From Fidelibacterota bacterium 46_43 (GTDB lineage: Bacteria > Fidelibacterota > Fidelibacteria > Fidelibacterales > Fidelibacteraceae): a DNA stretch of 9,680 bases. Where the stretch lies: the NCBI GenBank assembly GCA_001509335.1, contig LGGY01000017.1, positions 1-9,680 on the forward strand, given 5' to 3'. The translations under genes and the position numbers were made by a program. The notes beneath the pieces are model-generated. The model searched no databases. It saw nothing but the letters and a program-made list of their open reading frames with translations, and was not told the DNA's origin. This document shows, piece after piece, positions 1-6,519 of the stretch. The stretch's first letter is position 1. Each line of letters opens with the position of its first letter.

Positions 1-1814
1 CCGATTTTCACAAAGACATCCCGACCGCTTTCCGGATCTTTTCCCAGATAGCGTTCTCCTTTGAATTTTTCTGATTCCTTCATGGTTTTTTCAACATTTG
101 CATGAAAGGGTCCATAAAAATCCCGGATCATGTCCACCCAGGCCACCCGGCCTTCGGCAATCCGGTCAAATTCCACCTCCACATCAGCCGTAAATCCATA
201 ATCCAGAATATCTTCAAAATGTTTCATCAGGAACTGATTCACCACCTGACCCGTATCGGTAGGAAAGAGTTTTTTCTTTTCGGCCCCCTGGATTTCACTG
301 CCGGTTTTTTCCGAAACCTTTCCGCTTTTTAGGATAAATATTTTATAGTCTCGTTTCTCTCCGGGCCGGCTTTCATTCACCACATATTTCCGTTTTTGAA
401 TCGTGGAGATCGTCGGAGCATAGGTTGATGGACGGCCAATCCCCAGCTCTTCCAGTTTGCGAACCAGGGCGGCCTCGGAATAGCGCGGCGGTGCTTTGGT
501 AAAGCGCTCCCGACCTTCCATTGCCTGAAGGATGAGGGAATCCCTTACTGTGAGCCTGGGAAGTCCGGCCGTTTCCTCGTTCGTTTCATCATCCCGGGAT
601 TCCTGATACACCCGGAGAAAACCGTCAAAAATAATGACCTGTCCCCTTGCCACCAGTTTTTCTGGACGTGTGGATATGTCGATGGTTACCTGGGTGTTCT
701 CCAGCCTGGCCGGTGCCATCTGGCTGGCAATCATCCGTTTACGGATTAAATCGTACAAGCGCTGCTGGTTCCTGTCTCCCTGAATGGTTTCCCGGTCCAG
801 ATACGAGGGGCGGATGGCTTCGTGAGCTTCCTGGGCGGATTTGCTTTTTGTCTTAAAATTCCTTGGTTTTGAATATTCTTTCCCATACTGGGCCGTAATC
901 AGTTCTTTGGCTGCCCCGATGGCCATGGACGAAAGATTCACAGAATCGGTTCTCATATAGGTGATATAACCGGCTTCATATAATTGCTGAGCAACGGACA
1001 TGGTTCGGGAGACGGAGAATCCCAGTTTACGCCCGGCTTCCTGTTGCAGGGTAGACGTGGTAAAAGGAGGTGCAGGATTTTTTACGGCAGGTTTCCGTGA
1101 AATATCGCTGACTGTAAATTCAGCTTCCAGGCAATCTTCAAGAAATTCTCTTGCTTTATCAGCCTTGGAAATCTTTTCCGGTAATTCGGCTGTAAACACC
1201 TCATTTTCACACTTTTTAGGATGGAATTCTCCCGTGATTTTAAAATAATTTTTGGGTTTGAATGTCCGGATTTCATCTTCCCGCTCAACAATCAGGCGCA
1301 CGGCCACACTTTGGACACGGCCGGCTGAAAGGGCCGGTTTGACTTTTTTCCAAAGAACGGGGGATACTTCAAACCCCACCAGTCGATCCAAAACCCGGCG
1401 TGCCTGCTGGGCATCCACCAGATGCCGGTCAATATGACGGGGATTTTTTAAGGCTTCTTCAATGGCCTGTTTGGTGATTTCATGAAACACAATCCGGGAT
1501 GTTTTTTCCGGATCCAGATCCAGAACGCAGCATAAATGCCAGGCAATGGCCTCGCCTTCCCGGTCTTCATCGGAGGCTAAAAAGATCTTATCCGCCTGAC
1601 GAACCTTCTCTTTTAAAGCATTGATGACTTTCTTCTTGTCCGGAGGAATAATATAGGAAGGTTCAAAATTCCCTTCCACATTTACACCCATGCTTTTTGG
1701 CGGCAGGTCCCGTACGTGTCCCATGGATGCCACGACATCGTAATCCTTACCAAGAAAGCGGCTGATGGTTTTTGCTTTGGACGGTGATTCAACAATAATC
1801 AAATTTTTACTCAC
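1..1814 (-). CDS. topA: DNA topoisomerase I (type IA), 3' end cut by window edge
   Basis: Type IA topoisomerase, which relaxes negative supercoils by passing one strand through a transient 5'-phosphotyrosine break. Reading from the GTG at 1814, the frame is open for 604 codons to the window edge. The TOPRIM domain begins at the N-terminus (LIIVESPSKAKTI), and the metal-binding acidic motif is D82-E-D84-R-E-G. The catalytic tyrosine is in YITYMRTDS, with Tyr286 encoded at 959-957. The core ends near residue 585. The last visible residues (LGKDPESGRDVFVKIG) resemble the start of a TOPRIM C-terminal repeat rather than a four-cysteine zinc finger. GTG is preferred as start because GGAGG lies 5 nt upstream and the protein then begins exactly at the TOPRIM strand. 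It follows prmC by 65 nt on the same strand and may be read through from that operon. E. coli TopA is 865 residues, so roughly a quarter is missing here. Confidence 0.98.
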   Translation of the reverse strand, partial: MSKNLIIVESPSKAKTISRFLGKDYDVVASMGHVRDLPPKSMGVNVEGNFEPSYIIPPDKKKVINALKEKVRQADKIFLASDEDREGEAIAWHLCCVLDLDPEKTSRIVFHEITKQAIEEALKNPRHIDRHLVDAQQARRVLDRLVGFEVSPVLWKKVKPALSAGRVQSVAVRLIVEREDEIRTFKPKNYFKITGEFHPKKCENEVFTAELPEKISKADKAREFLEDCLEAEFTVSDISRKPAVKNPAPPFTTSTLQQEAGRKLGFSVSRTMSVAQQLYEAGYITYMRTDSVNLSSMAIGAAKELITAQYGKEYSKPRNFKTKSKSAQEAHEAIRPSYLDRETIQGDRNQQRLYDLIRKRMIASQMAPARLENTQVTIDISTRPEKLVARGQVIIFDGFLRVYQESRDDETNEETAGLPRLTVRDSLILQAMEGRERFTKAPPRYSEAALVRKLEELGIGRPSTYAPTISTIQKRKYVVNESRPGEKRDYKIFILKSGKVSEKTGSEIQGAEKKKLFPTDTGQVVNQFLMKHFEDILDYGFTADVEVEFDRIAEGRVAWVDMIRDFYGPFHANVEKTMKESEKFKGERYLGKDPESGRDVFVKI

Positions 1815-1819
1815 CCAAA

Positions 1820-1824
1820 CCTCC
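1820..1824 (-). promoter_or_regulatory. Shine-Dalgarno of topA
   Basis: GGAGG on the minus strand, 5 nt before GTG 1814. It fixes the non-ATG start of topA. Confidence 0.8.
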
Positions 1825-1879
1825 GTTTTATGAGGGCAAATTTACGAAAGTGATTCTGAATCGCAAATGTTCTCAGGCA

Positions 1880-2752
1880 TCAGGGACGAAAAAAGCTTAT
1901 AAATCGATCATCTTTTTGATAATCGCGATGAATTTCCGGGTCTTTATAGGCGTGAAAAATCTCCTCGACAGACTCACGTTGGGATGGTCCACCGAATTCC
2001 ACAACGGCCATCCCTCCCGGTAGCAGCCAATCCTGAAACTTACGGGCAAAATGCCTGTAAAAGGTCAAACCATCGTGGCGATCCGTCAGGGCAAGGGGCG
2101 GTTCATAATACCCCACATTTTTCGGAAGCTGTTCCATCTCATGTTCGGCAATATAGGGGGGATTACTGACAATGATATCATACGGCTCCGGTGCCTCCCA
2201 GTTTAAAACATCTTCCTGAAAAATACTGATTCGGTTCATCAGATTATGAAATCGGCAATTTTTTTTCAGGATATCCACCGCTTGGGGAGAAACCTCCAGG
2301 GCATGAATACGGGCCAGCGGTAAATGTTTCGCCAAAGCAATGGCAATGGCACCTGTTCCGCTGCCGATATCCAAGATGGAAAAGGGGGCGATTCGTTTTT
2401 TGGCCTCCGAGATGACAAACTCTACCAGGCGCTCCGTTTCGGGACGGGGAATCAAAACATCCGGACTGACAGTCAGTTGAAAACCATAAAAATCTGCCTG
2501 GCCCACCACTTGTTGCACCGGTTGATGGGCGGCACATTTCAGTAATAAAGGTTTATATTGATTCAATTCTTCCCGGCTCATCGGCCGGTCATAGCTCAGG
2601 TATAAATCCACCCGGGATATCTTTAACACATGGGTCAGCATCCATTCCACGGCGGTTCGCGAATCCTCAATGCCCTTTTTCTCAAGATACTCTACGGACC
2701 AGTGCATGAGATCCACTAAACGCCAGACTTTTTCTTGTGCATGTTCTGTCAT
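1880..2752 (-). CDS. prmC: Release factor glutamine N5-methyltransferase PrmC (HemK)
   Basis: SAM-dependent methyltransferase of 290 aa, typical for the family, which methylates the glutamine of the GGQ motif in release factors. An N-terminal helical substrate-binding domain covers about residues 1-95. The family signature IPRPETE follows at 101-107. The class I methyltransferase domain has the SAM-binding loop DIGSGTG at 128-134 and the diagnostic NPPY at 197-200, which holds the substrate glutamine. The start ATG lies 4 nt after the prfA stop with no clear Shine-Dalgarno, so translation is probably coupled to prfA. Its substrate, RF1, is the product of the gene immediately upstream, a pairing seen widely in bacteria. 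Nothing in the sequence looks broken. Confidence 0.97.
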   Translation of the reverse strand: MTEHAQEKVWRLVDLMHWSVEYLEKKGIEDSRTAVEWMLTHVLKISRVDLYLSYDRPMSREELNQYKPLLLKCAAHQPVQQVVGQADFYGFQLTVSPDVLIPRPETERLVEFVISEAKKRIAPFSILDIGSGTGAIAIALAKHLPLARIHALEVSPQAVDILKKNCRFHNLMNRISIFQEDVLNWEAPEPYDIIVSNPPYIAEHEMEQLPKNVGYYEPPLALTDRHDGLTFYRHFARKFQDWLLPGGMAVVEFGGPSQRESVEEIFHAYKDPEIHRDYQKDDRFISFFRP

Positions 2753-2756
2753 GGAA

Positions 2757-3818
2757 TCAGAGATTTTTCAACTTTTCCATGTTATCCGCCAGAGTCAGCT
2801 CTTCAATAAGTTTATCCAGATCACCTTCCATCACTTCCGGAAGATTATGAGCCGTATAATTGATCCGGTGGTCTGTAATGCGCCCCTGGGGGAAATTGTA
2901 GGTACGGATTTTTGCGCTTCTATCCCCCGTGGAAACCTGGGATTTTCGCTCTTCCGCTATGGACTTCTGCCGGGCTTCGGCCATTTCCATGTAGACCCGG
3001 CTATATAAAATCTTCAGGGCTTTTTCTTTGTTTTTATGCTGTGAGCTTTCATCCTGGCAGGTGACCACAATTCCGGTAGGAAAATGGGTAATACGAATGG
3101 CTGAATCGGTTTTATTCACATGCTGTCCACCGTGTCCCGAGGCCCGGTAAGTATCGATGCGAATATCTTTTTCATCGATTTCCACATCCACATCATCCAT
3201 CTCGGGGAGGACCGCTACGGTGGCTGCGGAAGTATGAATCCGTCCGGAACTTTCGGTGACAGGTACCCGCTGAACTCGGTGAACACCGGATTCATACTTC
3301 AATTTACTGTAGACGCTCTTCCCGGCAATTAACATGGATATTTCCTTTAGGCCACCAATCCCCAGCTCCGAAGAGGCCAGCACCTCCACTTTCCATCCCT
3401 GTCTTTCGGCATAGCGGGTATACATTCGGTACAGATCGGCGGCAAACAACGCCGCTTCATCGCCTCCGGTCCCGCTCCGGATTTCCAAAATGGTATTCCG
3501 GTCATCATTGGGATCTTTAGGGATGAGCAGGAATTTCAGATGCTCTTCCATGGATTCTTTTTCTGCCAGCAGATCGTCCAGCTCTTCCCGGACAATTTGT
3601 TTCAATTCGGCGTCATTTCCCCGGAGGATTTGTTCATCTTCGTGAATATGATCTAAAAGTTTTTCGTACTTTTCCGTAGCCTGAACAATGGGCTCTAAAT
3701 TTTTCTGATCCCTTGTAAGCCGTTTATACCGCTCCTGGTCCCGAAAAATATCTGGGTCTGCCAGCGTTTCCAGTATCTCTTGATACCTGATTTTAATGTG
3801 TTCAAGTTTTTCTCTCAT
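2757..3818 (-). CDS. prfA: Peptide chain release factor 1 (RF1)
   Basis: Class I release factor reading UAA and UAG and triggering peptidyl-tRNA hydrolysis on the ribosome. The length of 353 aa is typical. An N-terminal helical domain covers about residues 1-100. The codon-recognition tripeptide is PVT at 186-188, within RVPVTESSGR; this is the PxT form of RF1, not the SPF form of RF2. The peptidyl-transferase loop GGQ is at 230-232, within SGHGGQHVNKTDSAIR, and Gln232 is the expected PrmC target. The family segment CQDESSQHKNKEKAL follows at 254-268. The ATG overlaps the stop of the DUF1385 gene by one base (TAATG on the minus strand), and there is no strong Shine-Dalgarno. This implies translational coupling inside the rpmE-DUF1385-prfA-prmC operon. 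Confidence 0.98.
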   Translation of the reverse strand: MREKLEHIKIRYQEILETLADPDIFRDQERYKRLTRDQKNLEPIVQATEKYEKLLDHIHEDEQILRGNDAELKQIVREELDDLLAEKESMEEHLKFLLIPKDPNDDRNTILEIRSGTGGDEAALFAADLYRMYTRYAERQGWKVEVLASSELGIGGLKEISMLIAGKSVYSKLKYESGVHRVQRVPVTESSGRIHTSAATVAVLPEMDDVDVEIDEKDIRIDTYRASGHGGQHVNKTDSAIRITHFPTGIVVTCQDESSQHKNKEKALKILYSRVYMEMAEARQKSIAEERKSQVSTGDRSAKIRTYNFPQGRITDHRINYTAHNLPEVMEGDLDKLIEELTLADNMEKLKNL

Positions 3819-4807
3819 TAGTCAACAGCTTCGGCGATATATTCTTTGCCGGTGTATTTTTCCCATTCGGAATCAAAAGCGGTTCTGAGAGCAGTCAGTG
3901 CGCATTCAATTTGATCATCATCCGGGCTGGACGTGGTAATTCGCTGGAGCCAGAGCCCCGGTTTGGTCATCCAGCCGATCCGGGGGTTATTCATGTGCCG
4001 GCTTGTCCATTTCAGAACCTCATAACCCACTCCCATCACCAAAGGAATCAAAGGCAGATGAACCAAAAGACGGGCTGCTAAAGACATGGGGCCGTAAAAA
4101 GCAATGATGACAGAATCAATCACGGAATACATAATAATGGCATTGATCAGTGTTACAAACAGGAAGCTGGTGCCGCAGCGGGGATGAAACGTGGAAAAGG
4201 GACGGATATTTTCAAGGGTCATATCCCGTCCGTGTTCAAAAGCAAACACGGTTTTATGCTCTGCGCCGTGATATTCAAAGAGACGTTTGATATCCTTCAT
4301 CCGGCTGATTAATAACAGATAGACCAGAAAAAAGAAAATGCGAAAGAGTCCTGCCACCAGGTTGAACAGCCAGGCTGTTTTTTCAATGGCGAAAAACTTC
4401 GTTGTGAGCCACAGAGGAAGGACTGCAAAAAGACCGATTGCCAAAGCAAAGGATACCAGCAGGGTCAGTGAATTATAGACTTTTTCCAGAAAACTGTTTT
4501 TTTTCTTCTCCGGTTCAGGCATGGCATGATCGGCGGAAAACTGAAGGGTTTCCATCCCGATTTTCATGGACTCAAAGAGAGACACAATCCCCCGGATAAT
4601 AGGAAATCCAAGCCATTTGAACCGTTTGGATGCGGAAATAAATGGTTTTCGTTCCGTGATAATCGTTTGATCCGGGATCCGCACGGCTGTTGCATGGGCA
4701 CCGGGGACCCTCATCATGACACCCTCGATCACCGCCTGGCCTCCCACAAGAATGGAAGATTTCTGAAGTATCAGAATCAGGCTCCGGGCGAACCGCCGGT
4801 ATTTCAT
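3818..4807 (-). CDS. DUF1385 family integral membrane protein (YqhQ-like)
   Basis: Membrane protein of 329 aa and unknown biochemical role. The family signature VGGQAVIEGVMMR is at 21-33. The conserved GAEHKT is at 181-186 and HPRCGTSF at 208-215. At least four hydrophobic segments are visible: about 113-134, 146-168, 213-232 and 238-262. A basic, probably cytoplasmic N-terminus precedes them. I chose ATG 4807, 7 nt after the rpmE stop, because the frame can be extended to 4927 only by running across almost the whole end of rpmE, and the family begins close to the GGQAV motif. The stop TAA shares a base with the prfA ATG. Members often sit beside rpmE and prfA, so a link to translation or membrane insertion has been guessed, but no function can be read from the sequence. 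Confidence 0.93.
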   Translation of the reverse strand: MKYRRFARSLILILQKSSILVGGQAVIEGVMMRVPGAHATAVRIPDQTIITERKPFISASKRFKWLGFPIIRGIVSLFESMKIGMETLQFSADHAMPEPEKKKNSFLEKVYNSLTLLVSFALAIGLFAVLPLWLTTKFFAIEKTAWLFNLVAGLFRIFFFLVYLLLISRMKDIKRLFEYHGAEHKTVFAFEHGRDMTLENIRPFSTFHPRCGTSFLFVTLINAIIMYSVIDSVIIAFYGPMSLAARLLVHLPLIPLVMGVGYEVLKWTSRHMNNPRIGWMTKPGLWLQRITTSSPDDDQIECALTALRTAFDSEWEKYTGKEYIAEAVD

Positions 4808-4814
4808 AGATGGG

Positions 4815-5024
4815 CTACTTTTGGGGATTGATCTTGTATTTTCTGTTGTATTTCTCAATACGACCCGCCGTATCCAGCAATTTCTGCTTTCCTGTATAAA
4901 AGGGATGGCAGGCAGAACATATTTCAATCCGCATATCTCCTACGGTGCTCCGGGTTTCTATGACATTCCCACAGGAGCAGGTAATTGTGCTAGGTTCATA
5001 TTTGGGGTGAATTTTATCTCTCAT
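4815..5024 (-). CDS. rpmE: 50S ribosomal protein L31, zinc-binding (C+) form
   Basis: Large-subunit protein of 69 aa, typical length, that helps bridge the two ribosomal subunits. It starts MRDKIHPKYEPSTITCSCGN. The zinc ligands Cys16, Cys18, Cys36 and Cys39 are all present, the last two in ICSACHPFYTG. This marks the primary C+ form rather than the zinc-independent paralogue made under zinc starvation. The ATG is supported by AGAGG at 5035-5031, 6 nt upstream. It is the first gene of the minus-strand operon and faces the divergent intergenic region 5025-5215, where its promoter should lie. Confidence 0.97.
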   Translation of the reverse strand: MRDKIHPKYEPSTITCSCGNVIETRSTVGDMRIEICSACHPFYTGKQKLLDTAGRIEKYNRKYKINPQK

Positions 5025-5085
5025 GAGAATCCTCTTGTCTTTTCTTTTAGCTTGGTATCTTACAAACGACTACAGAAAAAAACAA

Positions 5086-5091
5086 ATTATA
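5086..5091 (-). promoter_or_regulatory. Possible -10 box for the rpmE operon
   Basis: A perfect TATAAT on the minus strand, 62 nt before the rpmE ATG and in the only long gap upstream of it. The hexamer 17 nt further upstream (TTCTCT) does not resemble a -35 box, so this is a weak candidate in an AT-rich stretch. Confidence 0.25.
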
Positions 5092-5144
5092 TTTGTCCAC
5101 AAAGCGACAGAGAAGAAGGATCCGCATTCGGCATGAGTCGTCCC

Positions 5145-5161
5145 GTCCCGGTTGGCGGGAC
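5145..5161. repeat. Perfect 6-bp inverted repeat in the divergent intergenic region
   Basis: GTCCCG, a 5-nt spacer GTTGG, then CGGGAC. It lies between rpmE and the plus-strand genes. There is no T-run after it on either strand, so it is not a standard intrinsic terminator. It could be an operator half-site pair, an RNA hairpin in a leader, or chance in GC-rich sequence. Confidence 0.35.
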
Positions 5162-5215
5162 CGTTTCAATACAAAGTTTGACCCCTCAGATACCCAATTT
5201 TTACCAGTATTCATT

Positions 5216-5473
5216 ATGTTTGAAGCCATCGGACAGGGTATGGATCTTTCCTGTATTCCTGAATCCTTCAAAAAAGAACTGAAAACCGATGCCCGGAGGC
5301 AGATTCAGGTGGACGCCTGTTATCAAACATCCCTGGCCTTTTTTCCCGACGGTGACTTCATCGAGGGGCCGGATGTGATTCACGCTATCGCAACGGTCAC
5401 ACGGCGGCAAAACGTAAAGACCATATTTTGCGGGGTGAACAATGACACTTTTAACCGTACGCAATATTCTTGA
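5216..5473 (+). CDS. Hypothetical protein, 85 aa, not recognised
   Basis: I do not recognise this protein. The frame from ATG 5216 gives 85 aa that read like real protein. A predicted helix (PDVIHAIATVTRRQ) is followed by a strand-like stretch (VKTIFCGV). Three cysteines are spread through it, with no CxxC pair. The other two forward frames are closed by stops here. There is no clear Shine-Dalgarno before 5216, and an internal ATG at 5240 is an alternative. The frame can be extended upstream to 5093, but that part is low-complexity, arginine-rich and covers the inverted repeat, so I leave it out. Its 3' end overlaps the start of the ferritin-like gene by 32 nt in another frame, which fits a shared transcript. 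It may be a small intact gene or the remnant of a larger one, since the next gene is also damaged. Confidence 0.45.
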   Translation: MFEAIGQGMDLSCIPESFKKELKTDARRQIQVDACYQTSLAFFPDGDFIEGPDVIHAIATVTRRQNVKTIFCGVNNDTFNRTQYS

Positions 5474-5920
5474 ACACGCGGAACGGATTAAAACAAAAAG
5501 TCATGTGTTTTATGTCCGGGCTGCCGGTTTTCTTGGTGATCGGGATGCCCGCAACTGGCCGTCGGGCTTTCGGGAGAGGAAACTAAACATTTAAATCATC
5601 TCCGGGGTTTATGAAACCAGATCCATGTGTCCTCCCGGGTACCGGATAAAACATTGGGAGCATAGGTTAACCTCGCGGACCGGGTTGTTAAAACATCGGA
5701 TATCAACGAAAAATCGGATGCAGATACGATTCTGAACGTTGCCTCGGAGCGGGAGAAACAAACTGAAGCCCTGTATCGTTTATATCTTACCTTAACCGGT
5801 ACCTCCGGCCATCTTGTGCAGGTTTTTAAAAACCTTCAGCAACAGGAGGTCGGACATCAGAGGCTTATGCTGAAAATGATTGAAAAACGAAAAAGAAACC
5901 CGGAAAGAAAGGAATCATAA
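5442..5920 (+). pseudogene. Ferritin-like (rubrerythrin-family) protein, broken by three frameshifts
   Basis: Four pieces in changing frames join into one ferritin-like four-helix protein of about 159 aa. Piece A starts at ATG 5442 behind a good Shine-Dalgarno (GGGGTGA, 5432-5438) and gives a helix ending SHVFYVRAAGFLGDRDAR. Piece B (5552-5611) gives QLAVGLSGEETKHLNHLRGL, with the diiron EExxH motif. Piece C (5607 to about 5663) and piece D (5666-5920) complete it. D contains ASEREKQTEALYRLYL and QQQEVGHQR, the second half-site with ExxH. The shifts are one missing base near 5550, one extra base in the G-run 5604-5607 and one missing base near 5665. As it stands, translation from 5442 stops at 5592-5594 after 50 aa. 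The stop TAA at 5918-5920 shares a base with the peroxiredoxin ATG, so an intact ancestor was coupled to it. In helix 1 the usual Glu ligand before the FY pair appears to be Lys. Three clustered sequencing indels are the alternative explanation. Confidence 0.75.
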
Positions 5921-6519
5921 TGAGTGTTCTCGTATCCCATGAAGCCCCTGACTTCACAGCACCGGCCGTCATGCCGGACAATACAATCAATCCGTCCTTT
6001 CGTTTATCGGATTATAAAGGAAAACCGGTGGTTTTGTTTTTCTGGCCCCTGGATTTCAGCTTTGTATGCCCCACGGAAATTATTGCCCATGACAAACGCA
6101 TGGACGCCTTCGACAAGCGGGGTATCCAGGTGATCGGCGTATCTGTGGACTCACAATATACTCATTTGGCCTGGAAAAAAACACCCCGGACAAAAGGAGG
6201 GATTGGAGCGGTACGTTTTCCCGTCGTCGCAGATGTCAATCATGAAATCACACGAAAATACGGCATTGAACATCCGGACGGTGTGGCGCTCAGGGCTTCT
6301 TTTCTCATTGACCCTGATGGGATTGTGCAGTCACAAATCATCAATAATCTAAATCTTGGCCGCAATGTTGATGAAATCTTGCGTGTAGCCGACGCCTTGG
6401 CCTATACCCGGGAGACGGGAAAAGTGTGTCCTGCCGGCTGGGTATCGGGGAAATCTGCCCTGGAAGCCAGTGCCGAAGGTATTGAAAGCTATCTCAGCGA
6501 ATTTTCTGAAGATTTGTAA
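5920..6519 (+). CDS. Typical 2-Cys peroxiredoxin (Prx1/AhpC family)
   Basis: Thiol peroxidase of 199 aa that reduces hydrogen peroxide and organic hydroperoxides in the cytoplasm; no signal peptide. The active site PLDFSFVCPTE matches the PxxxSxxC pattern, with peroxidatic Cys50. The resolving Cys170 is in GKVCPAGW, and Arg125 is the expected active-site arginine. A GGIG motif is present at 93-96. In peroxiredoxins sensitive to over-oxidation it pairs with a C-terminal YF motif, which is absent here, so the enzyme is probably robust. The ATG overlaps the stop of the broken ferritin-like frame (TAATG) and has AAGGA about 7 nt upstream, so it can be translated on its own. The electron donor (AhpF, or thioredoxin with its reductase) is not encoded nearby. 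The 3' end overlaps the convergent acylase-like gene by 31 nt. Confidence 0.97.
   Translation: MSVLVSHEAPDFTAPAVMPDNTINPSFRLSDYKGKPVVLFFWPLDFSFVCPTEIIAHDKRMDAFDKRGIQVIGVSVDSQYTHLAWKKTPRTKGGIGAVRFPVVADVNHEITRKYGIEHPDGVALRASFLIDPDGIVQSQIINNLNLGRNVDEILRVADALAYTRETGKVCPAGWVSGKSALEASAEGIESYLSEFSEDL

Noticed and set aside
1082..1291. Minus-strand 69-aa frame within topA
   Set aside because: It is out of phase with the continuous topoisomerase frame that runs through it.
1852..1862. 11-nt palindrome GATTC-T-GAATC between prmC and topA
   Set aside because: It is short, unsupported by any other signal and expected by chance at this length.
4808..4927. Upstream extension of the DUF1385 frame to ATG 4927
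   Set aside because: It would overlap the conserved end of rpmE by over 100 nt in another frame, and the added residues match nothing in the family.
5093..5215. N-terminal extension of the 85-aa frame to 5093
   Set aside because: The translation is arginine-rich and featureless and covers the intergenic hairpin and likely promoter region of rpmE.
5201..5464. Minus-strand open frame opposite the 85-aa protein
   Set aside because: It has no family resemblance or Shine-Dalgarno, and the plus strand fits the neighbouring redox genes better. Either strand is possible in principle, which lowers confidence in the plus-strand call.
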